A stretch of 15,577 nt of DNA from Klebsiella pneumoniae (GTDB lineage: Bacteria; Pseudomonadota; Gammaproteobacteria; Pseudomonadales; Azotimanducaceae), in assembly GCA_945878745.1 (NCBI GenBank), contig CAMDVY010000019.1:1-15577 (forward strand). The letters run 5' to 3'. Both the position numbers and the translations under genes were made by a program. Each line of letters opens with the position of its first letter. Position 1 is the first letter of the stretch. The notes below the pieces were generated by a model. The model saw only the letters and a program-made list of their open reading frames with translations. It was not told the origin of the DNA and searched no databases. Positions 1-7,567 of this stretch are shown here, piece after piece.

Positions 1-248
1 TGGAGGCGCTGGTAGCGGGTGTGCCGATGATCTGTCAGCGCGCGGCGGGTCCGAAGGATGTGCTGGGGGATCTGGGTTGTTTCTACGAATCACCTACCGT
101 TGAATCCATGACAGAAGCCCTGCAGCGCTTCAACGCCACTCCAGGGGATGCCGACGTGTATGCCCGTCTGGCTGGTGAGCGTGTCCAGGCGCATTTTTCG
201 GTCGCCGCGCTGGCTCGCTCGTTGTCTGCCTTGGTGGTCGGAAAATAA
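1..248 (+). CDS. Glycosyltransferase, GT4-like, C-terminal fragment (cut by window start)
   Basis: The reading frame is open from base 3 and stops at 246-248, so only about 81 C-terminal residues are present. It begins with EALVAGVPMICQRAAG, which fits the GT-B/GT4 nucleotide-sugar-binding motif (E-A-x-x-x-G-x-P-V/M-I followed by a small-residue loop). It then has the short helical tail usual in these enzymes (SPTVESMTEALQRF). By family this would be a cytoplasmic transferase using a nucleotide-diphosphate sugar. The neighbouring LPS genes (acyltransferase, hldE, waaA) make a role in LPS core or a related surface glycan the best guess. Acceptor and donor cannot be judged from this fragment. 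The gene converges on the acyltransferase with a 16-bp gap and no visible terminator hairpin. Confidence 0.7.
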   Translation, partial: EALVAGVPMICQRAAGPKDVLGDLGCFYESPTVESMTEALQRFNATPGDADVYARLAGERVQAHFSVAALARSLSALVVGK

Positions 249-264
249 CTGGCGGCTGCACGCG

Positions 265-1191
265 TCAGAGATAGAAGTCAGCCTTGCCCTCTGGCCGGGT
301 CTTGAAGCGCTTGTGCATCCACAGGTACTGCTCGGGTCGTTCGAGAATGAACCCTTCGATCAGACCATTGAGACGTGTGGCGTCAGTGATGTCGTCACCG
401 GATGGAAACCCGGTGAGCGCTGGGTGAAACGTGATGGACCAGCGTTGTCGTTCCAGGTCTCTCGCCGTAGTCATGAACAACACGGGAGAGTCGTTCAGTC
501 TGGCGAATCGACTGGTGGCGGTAATCGTTGCTGCCGGAACACCGAAAAAAGGGGCGAATACGGAGTGTTTGCGGCCATAGTCCTGATCGGTGGCATACCA
601 GATCGCGCGACCTGCCTTCAGGCGTTTGAGAACCTGACGTATGTCCTCGCGTTCGATCACGCCGTCGAAAAACCGTTTGCGGCCAGTGAGCTGTAACCAC
701 TCCCAGGCCGGATTTTTGTTGTAGCGATACATCACATCAAAGCTGCCGAGACGTGCCATGGGCTGACTGATCACATCCATGGTGGTGAAGTGGGCGGCAA
801 GAACGAGCACACCGCGACCCTTGCCTAAGGCGGCGGCGTAGTGCTCGGTACCCATCACATCGATGCGAGGCGTCAGGTCCCGTGCCGGATTCAGCCAGGG
901 CAGCATGGCCTCAAGCGCGCCTAGTGCGGTATGCACAAAGTTGTCGCGCAACAGCTGATGTCGCGTGGCCGGATCCAGCTGTGGCAGGCACATGGCCAGA
1001 TTGGTAGCGGCAGCCTGTCGTCTGGAACGTGCCAGATGGAACAGCAATCGTCCAACAAGCCGTCCAACGAAGAACAATGCTGGAATCGGCAGCCGCGCAA
1101 TACACCAGCCGATGCCGATGGCGATCCAGGCTGGCCAGACCGCAGGTGCGTAATATGGGGGAGGAGGGGCATGGCGTGGCATGGGCGGCAC
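265..1191 (-). CDS. lpxL: Lipid A biosynthesis acyltransferase (LpxL/LpxM/HtrB family)
   Basis: The 308-residue protein has the length and layout of the LpxL/HtrB late acyltransferases, which move a fatty acyl chain from acyl-ACP to a Kdo-lipid A intermediate at the inner face of the cytoplasmic membrane. A proline-rich start (PPMPRHAPPPPYYAP) leads into one hydrophobic anchor at about residues 18-50. The catalytic HX4D motif is seen as H134-F-T-T-M-D139 in LAAHFTTMDV. Further family blocks are present: YRYNKNPAWEW, a DQDYGRKHSVFAPFFG block, and the C-terminal PEQYLWMHKRFKTRPEG. It is read opposite to hldE, with a 91-bp divergent gap. Chain length and position (2 or 3 secondary acylation) cannot be told from sequence alone, so the symbol marks the family, not the specificity. 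Confidence 0.9.
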   Translation of the reverse strand: MPPMPRHAPPPPYYAPAVWPAWIAIGIGWCIARLPIPALFFVGRLVGRLLFHLARSRRQAAATNLAMCLPQLDPATRHQLLRDNFVHTALGALEAMLPWLNPARDLTPRIDVMGTEHYAAALGKGRGVLVLAAHFTTMDVISQPMARLGSFDVMYRYNKNPAWEWLQLTGRKRFFDGVIEREDIRQVLKRLKAGRAIWYATDQDYGRKHSVFAPFFGVPAATITATSRFARLNDSPVLFMTTARDLERQRWSITFHPALTGFPSGDDITDATRLNGLIEGFILERPEQYLWMHKRFKTRPEGKADFYL

Positions 1192-1247
1192 TTTATGTCA
1201 TCGGACACAGCAGGCGAAACAGTGTTCTGCCCGAACTCCACCTGCCT

Positions 1248-1256
1248 TGTTAACAT
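1248..1256 (+). promoter_or_regulatory. Candidate extended -10 promoter for hldE
   Basis: TGTTAACAT in the 91-bp lpxL/hldE divergent gap fits the extended -10 pattern TG-N-TAnnnT, with hexamer TAACAT at 1251-1256. The -35 region about 17 bp upstream (TGCCCG at 1228) is poor, as tolerated by extended -10 promoters. A start near 1263 would give a leader of about 20 nt to the ATG at 1283. This rests on motif matching only. Confidence 0.35.
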
Positions 1257-1282
1257 GCTCCTTTCTGATCGAGAGCCTTCTC

Positions 1283-2710
1283 ATGCAGGATTTGCTGCTT
1301 CCATCTTTGCGTGACACGCATATCGTCGTGATCGGTGACGTCATGCTCGATCGATATTGGCACGGTGAAGCACGTCGGGTGTCCCAGGAGGCACCGGTGC
1401 CGGTAGTTGAGGTGCAGCGGGAGGAGGATCGGCCCGGTGGGGCGTCCAACGTTGCGATGAACGTGGCCAGTCTTGGCGCGCGCTGCACGCTGATTGGTGT
1501 GGTTGGGGACGATCCAGCAGGGAATTCTCTTCGAGGATTGCTCGAAGCCGCTGGCGTGGTGTGCGAATTCATCACCGCTCCGGAGTTCACGACTATTCTC
1601 AAGCTGCGCCTGGTGAGCCAGCGCCAGCAGCTCATCAGAGCCGATTTCGATTCCCAGGTGCCTGATGTCACCGGCCATGTGCTGGAGCGACTCAGGCCGT
1701 TGCTGACGTCCGCTGACGTACTCGTTATCGAAGACTACGACAAGGGTACCGTCGCCAATCCGGAATCACTGATAACGGCTGCCCGCGCCGCCGGGGTGCC
1801 GGTGGTGGTGGATCCGAAGTCCAAGAGTCTGGCCCGTTACACCGGGGCCGACATCGTCAAGCCGAATGATCTCGAGTTTCGCGCTGCCACCGGGCAGTGG
1901 ACGAGTGAAGAGGTCTTCAGCGCGCAGGCAACACTCGCCTGTCAGCAACACCAGATCGGTGCACTGGTCATTACGCGAGGCAGCCGAGGCATGTCCGTCG
2001 TGACAACGGAGCAGGGTGTCGAACACATTCCCGCGCATGAGGTGGAAGTGTTCGATGTCACCGGTGCGGGAGATACTGTTGCCGCTTTGTTGGCAGTGGG
2101 TACCGCGATCGGCTGGAACGTTCGCCAGAGTGCACGACTGGCCAATCTTGCTGCCAGCCTCGTGGTTGCGAAGTCAGGCACGGCGACCATCAGTGGACCA
2201 GAGCTTGCTTATGCCTTGGCACGTCGCGCCGGACGTGATCGTGGTGTGCTGTCGCGCGAGCAACTGAAGGCGACGGTCGCAGCGGCGCAAGCTCTTGGTG
2301 AACGCATCATCTTTACGAATGGCTGCTTTGACATTCTTCACGCCGGGCACGTCACCTACCTTGAAGAGGCGCGGGCGCTGGGAGACCGGCTCATCGTTGC
2401 GGTCAATGACGATGCGTCGGTTCGTCGCCTGGAAAAAGGTCCCAATCGGCCCGTCAATACGCTGGATCGGCGCATGCGTGTTCTGGCTGGCTTGTCAGCC
2501 GTCGACTGGGTGGTCAGTTTTCACGAGAACACACCCGAAGCGTTGCTCCAGCTGTTGTTACCCGACGTGCTGGTCAAAGGCGGCGACTACTCTGAAGACG
2601 CCGTGGTTGGTCATGACATCGTGCGTGCGTATGGCGGTACTGTGAAGGTACTGGGTCTGGTTGAAGATACCTCAACCACAGCGATCATCAGGCGCATTCA
2701 AGACTTGTAG
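1283..2710 (+). CDS. hldE: Bifunctional heptose-7-phosphate kinase / heptose-1-phosphate adenylyltransferase
   Basis: The 475-residue cytoplasmic protein carries both activities of ADP-heptose synthesis for the LPS inner core. An N-terminal PfkB/ribokinase domain (about residues 10-320) has RPGGASNVAMNVASLG at about 50-65 and the ATP/catalytic motif DVTGAGDTVAA with base D264. A C-terminal cytidylyltransferase-like domain (about 340-475) has TNGCFDILHAGHVTYL, including the nucleotide-binding H353-A-G-H356. Length matches E. coli HldE (477 aa). The frame is open upstream to 1181, but the ATG at 1283 is chosen because MQDLLLPSLR... leads straight into the kinase domain and the upstream residues are not family-like. 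A weak GAGAG precedes it at 1271. The TAG stop lies inside the first REP copy, so the C-terminus (STTAIIRRIQDL) is a few residues shorter than the E. coli protein. Confidence 0.95.
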   Translation: MQDLLLPSLRDTHIVVIGDVMLDRYWHGEARRVSQEAPVPVVEVQREEDRPGGASNVAMNVASLGARCTLIGVVGDDPAGNSLRGLLEAAGVVCEFITAPEFTTILKLRLVSQRQQLIRADFDSQVPDVTGHVLERLRPLLTSADVLVIEDYDKGTVANPESLITAARAAGVPVVVDPKSKSLARYTGADIVKPNDLEFRAATGQWTSEEVFSAQATLACQQHQIGALVITRGSRGMSVVTTEQGVEHIPAHEVEVFDVTGAGDTVAALLAVGTAIGWNVRQSARLANLAASLVVAKSGTATISGPELAYALARRAGRDRGVLSREQLKATVAAAQALGERIIFTNGCFDILHAGHVTYLEEARALGDRLIVAVNDDASVRRLEKGPNRPVNTLDRRMRVLAGLSAVDWVVSFHENTPEALLQLLLPDVLVKGGDYSEDAVVGHDIVRAYGGTVKVLGLVEDTSTTAIIRRIQDL

Positions 2711-2729
2711 GAGGTCTCCTGATCGCGAT
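2706..2729 (+). repeat. REP element, copy 1 (degenerate), overlapping hldE stop
   Basis: This 24-nt copy starts TGTAGGAG and ends CTCCTGATCGCGAT. It matches copy 2 except that CGAT in the left arm is replaced by GT, which weakens the hairpin. Its GTAG tetranucleotide (2707-2710) contains the hldE stop codon TAG. The 5' GTAG followed by a palindrome is the known layout of REP sequences handled by RAYT (TnpA-REP) transposases. Confidence 0.85.
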
Positions 2730-2747
2730 CCGTTGACGCCGTGACCT

Positions 2748-2773
2748 TGTAGGAGCGATCTCCTGATCGCGAT
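2748..2773 (+). repeat. REP element, copy 2 (left half of BIME-like inverted pair)
   Basis: This 26-nt copy starts TGTAGGAGCGATCTCCTG and ends ATCGCGAT. GTAG at 2749-2752 is followed by a perfect 6-bp stem, GCGATC (2755-2760) and GATCGC (2765-2770), around a TCCT loop. It is the exact reverse complement of copy 3. Confidence 0.9.
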
Positions 2774-2790
2774 TGTTGGCATCATCGAAG

Positions 2791-2816
2791 ATCGCGATCA
2801 GGAGATCGCTCCTACA
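2791..2816 (-). repeat. REP element, copy 3 (right half of inverted pair)
   Basis: This is the perfect 26-nt inverted complement of copy 2, separated from it by 17 nt (2774-2790). On the minus strand it reads TGTAGGAGCGATCTCCTG and onward. The TAG at 2814-2812 is the stop codon of the aldo/keto reductase. The pair has the tail-to-tail layout of a BIME. Confidence 0.9.
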
Positions 2817-3576
2817 CCTCGTATGGCGCGATCATCTCGGCATTCGCCGCCAGATGCTCAGGGTTGATCGTCCCGGTGACGATGCAGGACACCCCGGGAA
2901 TTTTCGCTACATCCAGCAGCGCAGCAGGGGAAGCATGGCCGCTGTGCATGGCTTTTTTTATCAGGACACCCAAACCGGCCGCATGCGCAGTGGCGATTGC
3001 CGGCAGCTCAGCGTCGTAACCTGGATAGACGGTTGCCATCACAACATCAACCGACGAACGCACTGCCGCAAGTATGCCCTCTGCGGTCTTGCCCGACAGG
3101 CCAATGGCGCGGATCAATCCCGCGCGCTTCAATTCGATCAGCGTCTGCAGCACTTCCTGCTGTTCGAGATTCGCCACGTCATTCCCATCCGAGTGAATGC
3201 TGACCAGATCCAGTTGGTCGCGTCGTAATCGTCGCAGGGAGCGTTCGACACTCATGCGGGTGTGCGTGGCGCTGAAGTCGTGGCATGAGACTCCGCCCTC
3301 GAACTCTTCACCCACCTTGGTTGCGACAACGAGTGGTGTGCGGGTCGTGGCCAGTAATCGGCCGAGTCTTTCTTCGCTGTCACCGTAGGCAGGCGCCGTG
3401 TCGAATACCGTGATGCCCAGGTCCAGCGCTCGCTTGAACAGGATAGTCAGGGCCGCATCATCGGGACGATCGAAGGCGGTTGGATATTTCAGACCATCTA
3501 CCCGACCAAACTTGACGGTACCCAGTGCCAACAGGGAAACCTCTATGCCGGTGTTGCCAAGCGTTCGATAAATCAC
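2812..3576 (-). CDS. Aldo/keto reductase family protein
   Basis: The 254-residue protein has the TIM-barrel AKR signature. It opens with RTLGNTGIEVSLLALGT, and the catalytic tetrad is visible as D59 (FDTAPAYGDSEERLG), Y64, K87 (VVATKVGE) and H128 (DLVSIHSDG). It should be a soluble NAD(P)H-dependent carbonyl reductase, though at 254 residues it is shorter than typical AKRs of about 270-330. The GTG start at 3574-3576 overlaps the TGA of the upstream FAD oxidoreductase (GTGA), which points to translational coupling. The stop codon TAG belongs to REP copy 3. From memory, P. aeruginosa PA4992 is a probable AKR in an equivalent place. Substrate is not predictable. Confidence 0.88.
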   Translation of the reverse strand: MIYRTLGNTGIEVSLLALGTVKFGRVDGLKYPTAFDRPDDAALTILFKRALDLGITVFDTAPAYGDSEERLGRLLATTRTPLVVATKVGEEFEGGVSCHDFSATHTRMSVERSLRRLRRDQLDLVSIHSDGNDVANLEQQEVLQTLIELKRAGLIRAIGLSGKTAEGILAAVRSSVDVVMATVYPGYDAELPAIATAHAAGLGVLIKKAMHSGHASPAALLDVAKIPGVSCIVTGTINPEHLAANAEMIAPYEV

Positions 3577-4733
3577 GGCGATGGGATCCAGGGCGGTCGG
3601 CCGAGTGCAGGCTTGGGCAGGTCCAGCGTCGGCGCCTCACCACCCTTTGGTGGTGGCAGCAATGCCAGCACTCGATCACCCAGGTCAGGGGTCAGTGTGA
3701 GTTTGGTTGGCCAGGCTTGCAGCCAGGCGCCTTGTTGTTCGACAAATGCCTGGTCCGGCCGAGTCCCGGCGGTCTGCAGCGGTTCGGCGCGATCAATCCG
3801 CAGGGTCGAGATGCGTGCGTCTTTGGTGTCGATCCACGGTAGGCAATCCGCCAGTTCGCGTCGCGTGAAGTCGATTTGTTCGTCGACGGACCTGTTCACT
3901 CCCGAGGTTGCGAGTTGTCCGCCGAGATAGAGGATTCGTCGATCGCCGACATCATGGGTGGTCACCGTGAGGCGCGGTTCGGCGCGACTGATGCGAGTCA
4001 GACAGTGGGCGAACAGCGGCGCCTTGATATTGGTTTCCACCAGTACCTGGTGCAGCGGTCGAAGTTGCATCGGAAATCGCCCGGGCAAAAGCGATTGTGC
4101 TAGCCCGCCCGCGCCGGCACCGGCGCAATTCACAAGTCTGTGCACGTGCAGTTCGCTGCTGCCTGTTTTGAGAACGACGTGTTCCCCTTCCAGTCGACAA
4201 CAACGTTCATCGACACTCAGCTGGTAGATCCGGTGCATCACAGGCAAAGCCAGCCGCCGGATCAGGGTCGGCGCATCGATGACGAAGTCATCCAGCTCAT
4301 AGACCACGCCGGTAAATTCACTGAACGCTGCAGGATAGGTTGATGCCGAAAGCCTGCGGATGCGACCGCGCAGCGAGCGACTGGCGAAGAAGGTGGTCAG
4401 CTTGCCAAGCGTGTTGTCGGCAGCAAAAAGATAATAACGATCACTGGCCACCGGCAAGCCGCCGAGGTCGACATCGCCCTTGCCCTCGATGCATGCACGC
4501 CAGCGCTGCGGCATCAAAGCGATGGCCTCCGAGGCTGGGCTCAGCAATCCGGCCAGTGCGTACTTGAGCCCGCCGTGGATCATGCCCTGGCTTGCGAGGC
4601 TCTGTATGCCGCCGAGATCAGCTACTTCGAAGAGCACAGCGTTGTAGCCTGCGGCCAGTGCGCGATGGAGCGTCCACAGCCCGGCAATACCACCCCCGAC
4701 GATCGCCAGATCGGCATGTTGCTCTGTAGTCAC
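3573..4733 (-). CDS. FAD-dependent oxidoreductase (DAO/GlpD-like fold)
   Basis: The 386-residue protein begins with a Rossmann FAD-binding motif, DLAIVGGGIAGLWTLHRALA (GxGxxG at residues 13-18), followed at about 48-58 by SQGMIHGGLKY. That second block is the S-x-G-x-x-H-G-G-x-x-Y type seen in DAO-family enzymes such as GlpD and L-2-hydroxyglutarate oxidase. Later blocks include RLVNCAGAGAGGLAQSLLPG, a second dinucleotide-site strand. No signal peptide is seen, so the product should be cytoplasmic or loosely membrane-bound. It lacks the extra C-terminal domain of full GlpD. The start is GTG at 4731-4733 without a clear Shine-Dalgarno. It is the first gene of a two-gene unit with the aldo/keto reductase (GTGA overlap) and is divergent from waaA. 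The reaction is unknown. Confidence 0.85.
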   Translation of the reverse strand: MTTEQHADLAIVGGGIAGLWTLHRALAAGYNAVLFEVADLGGIQSLASQGMIHGGLKYALAGLLSPASEAIALMPQRWRACIEGKGDVDLGGLPVASDRYYLFAADNTLGKLTTFFASRSLRGRIRRLSASTYPAAFSEFTGVVYELDDFVIDAPTLIRRLALPVMHRIYQLSVDERCCRLEGEHVVLKTGSSELHVHRLVNCAGAGAGGLAQSLLPGRFPMQLRPLHQVLVETNIKAPLFAHCLTRISRAEPRLTVTTHDVGDRRILYLGGQLATSGVNRSVDEQIDFTRRELADCLPWIDTKDARISTLRIDRAEPLQTAGTRPDQAFVEQQGAWLQAWPTKLTLTPDLGDRVLALLPPPKGGEAPTLDLPKPALGRPPWIPSP

Positions 4734-4770
4734 AGGATGTTGAACGCTCGAAGCGTCATGCGTGGGTGCA

Positions 4771-4798
4771 TCGATTCAGGGGTAGTCCGGGCTAGTAT
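4771..4798 (+). promoter_or_regulatory. Weak candidate promoter for waaA
   Basis: In the 127-bp divergent gap between the FAD oxidoreductase and waaA, TAGTAT at 4793-4798 is a fair -10 hexamer. TCGATT at 4771-4776 is a poor -35, 16 bp upstream. This would give a leader of about 55-60 nt. Motif matching only. Confidence 0.25.
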
Positions 4799-4860
4799 GT
4801 TGTGATGGGCGCGATTTTGGAAATATCGGAGCGGTCTCGGTTCATGGCGGTGATTCAATC

Positions 4861-6147
4861 TTGGTGACAGGTTTTTTCCTGGCGTTCTACCAGCTGGTGC
4901 TGTTTTTTGCCTGGCCTCTGGTGCGCGTTCGTTTGTGGTGGCGTGGCCGTCGCGAGCCCGGCTATCGGGAGCGGGTCGCCGAGCGTTTCGGCCATGTGTC
5001 CGCGAATGTCCAGCAGGGCGCACTCTGGGTACATGCGGTTTCTGCCGGAGAGACGATCGCCGCGGTACCCATGATCGAACGCCTCGCGCAGGCGAATCCA
5101 AACGTACCGCTGCTTGTCACGACCATGACGCCTACCGGGTCTGGGGAGGTCATGCGGCGGCTTGGTGACAAGGTCAGTCATTGTTATGCGCCTTATGACT
5201 TCCCTTGGGCAGTTGATGCTTTCCTCGATACGGTCCGTCCCAGAGCGTTGATTCTGATGGAGACTGAACTGTGGCCGAACCTCGTGCTACGCAGTCGCAA
5301 GCGGGGAATTCCCGTCGTGCTGGTGAACGGCAGGCTTTCAGAGCGATCCGCCCGTGGTTATGCACGTATCGGCGCGCTGGCCGAAAAGATGTTGAAGGCA
5401 TTCGACCTCATTGCCTGCCAGAGTGAAGCACATCGGTCCCGATTCCTGGCCCTTGGCGCCAGACCAGACAGTGTGCGAGTGCTCGGTAGCGTGAAGTTTG
5501 ACCTAGGGTTGAACGATGAACAGCGCGCGGAAGCCGCGAGATTACGTGTGGCCTGGGGTCTGGTTGATCGGCCCGTATTGATTGCGGCCAGTACCCATCC
5601 CGGTGAGGAAGAACTGGTCCTCGAGGCTTTCAGCACGATAAGACGAACTGTGCCGTCTGCTTGTTTGTTGCTGGTGCCACGGCATCCGGTGCGTGCAACT
5701 GAGGTTGTTGAACTGGTCGTGCGGCGGGTTTTTTCGGTCATGAGACAAGGCGAGCCGGAGCGACGCGCTGAAGATGTCGTGGTGGGTGATGTAATGGGCA
5801 CGTTGCTGACGCTCTATGGCGTGGCAGATGTTGCCTTTGTTGGTGGCAGTCTGGTCGCTCATGGTGGTCACAACCCAATCGAAGCGGCGGTATGGAGCAA
5901 GCCTGTCCTCGTTGGCCCGCATGTCTTCAACTTTCAGGCGGTTGTTGATGGCTTTCGCGAAGCAGGTGGGCTGACGCAGGTGACCGATGCAGCGATGCTG
6001 GCCGCGGCCGCATGTCGATTGATGGGTGACAGTGAAGCTTGTGCTGCTCAAGGAGCAGCAGGAGCATCGGTGATCGCGGCGAGCGCAGGCGCGCTCGACC
6101 GGACACTTGCCGCGCTTGCCGAGACCCTGTTACTGCGTGCTGAGTAG
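4861..6147 (+). CDS. waaA: 3-deoxy-D-manno-octulosonic acid (Kdo) transferase
   Basis: The 428-residue GT30 protein transfers Kdo from CMP-Kdo to lipid IVA at the cytoplasmic side of the inner membrane. An N-terminal anchor (FFLAFYQLVLFFAWPLVRVR) is followed by LWWRGRREPGYRERVAERFG. Further family blocks are WVHAVSAGETIAAVP (about 56-70), TTMTPTGSGEVM, LILMETELWPNLVLRSRKRG and, near the C-terminus, FVGGSLVAHGGHNPIEAAVW. No in-frame ATG lies upstream. The start is TTG at 4861 or GTG at 4864, and GGTGA at 4849-4853 sits 7 nt before the TTG. I annotate the TTG, but the difference is one residue. The 3' end overlaps the convergent tolC gene by 18 bp. The number of Kdo residues added cannot be judged from the sequence. 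Confidence 0.94.
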   Translation: MVTGFFLAFYQLVLFFAWPLVRVRLWWRGRREPGYRERVAERFGHVSANVQQGALWVHAVSAGETIAAVPMIERLAQANPNVPLLVTTMTPTGSGEVMRRLGDKVSHCYAPYDFPWAVDAFLDTVRPRALILMETELWPNLVLRSRKRGIPVVLVNGRLSERSARGYARIGALAEKMLKAFDLIACQSEAHRSRFLALGARPDSVRVLGSVKFDLGLNDEQRAEAARLRVAWGLVDRPVLIAASTHPGEEELVLEAFSTIRRTVPSACLLLVPRHPVRATEVVELVVRRVFSVMRQGEPERRAEDVVVGDVMGTLLTLYGVADVAFVGGSLVAHGGHNPIEAAVWSKPVLVGPHVFNFQAVVDGFREAGGLTQVTDAAMLAAAACRLMGDSEACAAQGAAGASVIAASAGALDRTLAALAETLLLRAE

Positions 6148-7551
6148 CGTCAGGCGTCGGACGGGGTTCTTGGGATCAGTGAATGCGTTGAGTTCCTTCA
6201 GATCATCGACCATCAGCATGCCTGTGGCCTGCTTCAAGCGCATGAGATTGTTCACGTAGCTGTAGCGGCTGTCGGCGTATTCAAATTGCGCAGCGTAGAG
6301 TCGTTGCTGAGCCTGCAACACGTCTACGATATTCCGGGTGCCCACTTCATAGCCGGTTTGTGTTGCTTCCAGAGCGGACTGACTGGATTTGATGGCCTTC
6401 AGCCGAGCGCGAACCCGGATGACGTCGGTAGCCACCGAGCGGAAGAGGTTACGGGTATCACGACTGACCGTGAGGCGCTGATCCTGCAGCAGTTCCCGCG
6501 CCTGTTCGGCCAGGGCACCCGCTTCGCGTCGACGAGAATGAGTGAAACCACCCGCATACAACGGCAGCTGAAATTCCAGCGCATAGGTCGTGGTATCGAT
6601 CTTGTTGCCAAGGAACGACTGGCCGCCGGTTGCAAAATGGCTGCGGTTCACCACCCCGTTAATGGTAGGCAGGTGCGCTGCACGACGGGCCATGAGAGTT
6701 CGTTCGGCACCACGCAATTGCGCGTCTGCAGCCGCGATGTTCAGGTTGTTCGCCAGCGCCGAGCTGACCCATTCTTCTTCGTTCTTCGGATTGGGGTCGA
6801 CGATGGGCAGAGTCGATGCGAGGCGACTCAGTTCTTCATGGTTGATGCCGGTCAGCGTGCGCAGAGTCTCGAAGAATATCTCGTGGTCGCCGTCTGCCTG
6901 GATACGACGAACCACCGAACCATCAAAAGCGGCCTGGGCTTCAAGCACATCGGTGATTGCAACCAGTCCGACGTCGAATCGCTGCTGTACCTGTTCGAGC
7001 TGACGTTTCACCGCAGTTTCTTCAGCAACGCTGGACTCGACCAGATCACGCGCGCGCAGCACGTTCAGATAGGCCTGCACGACACGCACGATGAGATTCT
7101 GTTCGGTGGCTTCCAGCTGATGCCTTCCCTGCTCGACGGAGGCTTTTGCGCCACGCAGGTTGTACCAGGCCTCGAGATCGAGAATGGGTTGGGTAGCGCG
7201 TATCTGCCAGGCGTGTTCGTTGAACTCCTGGTCGGGAATATCGATCAGCTGCCCGAAGGTCGGGCTGGCTGGATTCGTATCCTGTACAGGCGGAACGGGG
7301 AAGCTGCGCTCGGTCCAGGTGGTGGATGCGCCCGCGGTCACACTCGGCAACAACTGCGAACGAGCCTGGGGTACGACTTCCTTGCGAGCCTTGAAGCTCG
7401 CCTGGTTGGCGCCCAGAACGGGATCATGGTCAACCGCAGCGCCGTAGACCTCCATGAGGTCCTCCGCGTATGCAGGATTGTTCCAAAGCAGGGGGAGCGT
7501 CAACAAAGCTGAAAACAGCAGCAGATTCTTTGTCACTTGGCGGGTGTCCAT
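6130..7551 (-). CDS. tolC: TolC-family outer membrane efflux protein
   Basis: The 473-residue precursor begins with a Sec signal peptide: a positively charged start, the hydrophobic stretch LLLFSALLTLPLLW, and likely cleavage after PAYA at about residue 29. The mature start, EDLMEVYGAAVDHDPVLGAN, is the typical TolC-family opening. The two-fold repeated outer-membrane-efflux architecture is visible: first-half HAWQIRATQPILDLEAWYNL and second-half TYALEFQLPLYAGGFTHSRR. RLKAIKSSQSALEATQTGYEVGTRNIVDVLQ follows in helical, coiled-coil-like segments. It should form a trimeric channel through the outer membrane and periplasm for tripartite pumps or type I secretion. The frame is open to 7695, but the ATG at 7551 is chosen because it starts the signal peptide. 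No inner-membrane or adaptor partner lies in the window. Confidence 0.93.
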   Translation of the reverse strand: MDTRQVTKNLLLFSALLTLPLLWNNPAYAEDLMEVYGAAVDHDPVLGANQASFKARKEVVPQARSQLLPSVTAGASTTWTERSFPVPPVQDTNPASPTFGQLIDIPDQEFNEHAWQIRATQPILDLEAWYNLRGAKASVEQGRHQLEATEQNLIVRVVQAYLNVLRARDLVESSVAEETAVKRQLEQVQQRFDVGLVAITDVLEAQAAFDGSVVRRIQADGDHEIFFETLRTLTGINHEELSRLASTLPIVDPNPKNEEEWVSSALANNLNIAAADAQLRGAERTLMARRAAHLPTINGVVNRSHFATGGQSFLGNKIDTTTYALEFQLPLYAGGFTHSRRREAGALAEQARELLQDQRLTVSRDTRNLFRSVATDVIRVRARLKAIKSSQSALEATQTGYEVGTRNIVDVLQAQQRLYAAQFEYADSRYSYVNNLMRLKQATGMLMVDDLKELNAFTDPKNPVRRLTLLSTQ

Positions 7552-7567
7552 GTCTCGTACGCCGTTC

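Larger units (their letters stand above)
2748..2816. terminator. Possible bidirectional hairpin terminator/mRNA stabiliser formed by the REP pair
   Basis: The two 26-nt perfect inverted REPs, with a 17-nt loop, can form one long stem in transcripts from either strand. They lie exactly between the convergent hldE and aldo/keto reductase genes. No U-tract follows the stem, so classical intrinsic termination is not shown. Blocking 3' exonucleases or Rho-linked termination, as known for other REP/BIME elements, is an inference. Confidence 0.4.

Noticed and set aside
148..696. 182-codon plus-strand open frame
   Set aside because: Runs out of frame through the glycosyltransferase tail and antisense to the lipid A acyltransferase, with no family motif.
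2706..2816. Possible CRISPR array from the repeated 24-26 nt units
   Set aside because: Only three copies in mixed orientation, with unequal spacing (18 and 17 nt). GTAG plus a palindrome is the REP layout, and no cas gene is near.
3573..4733. Naming the FAD oxidoreductase glpD
   Set aside because: It is shorter than GlpD, lacks the additional C-terminal domain and is paired with an aldo/keto reductase, so the glycerol-3-phosphate reaction is not supported.
6286..7512. 408-codon plus-strand open frame
   Set aside because: Lies wholly antisense to tolC. Its Cys/Gly/Arg-rich translation has no recognisable motif, as expected of a shadow in GC-rich DNA.
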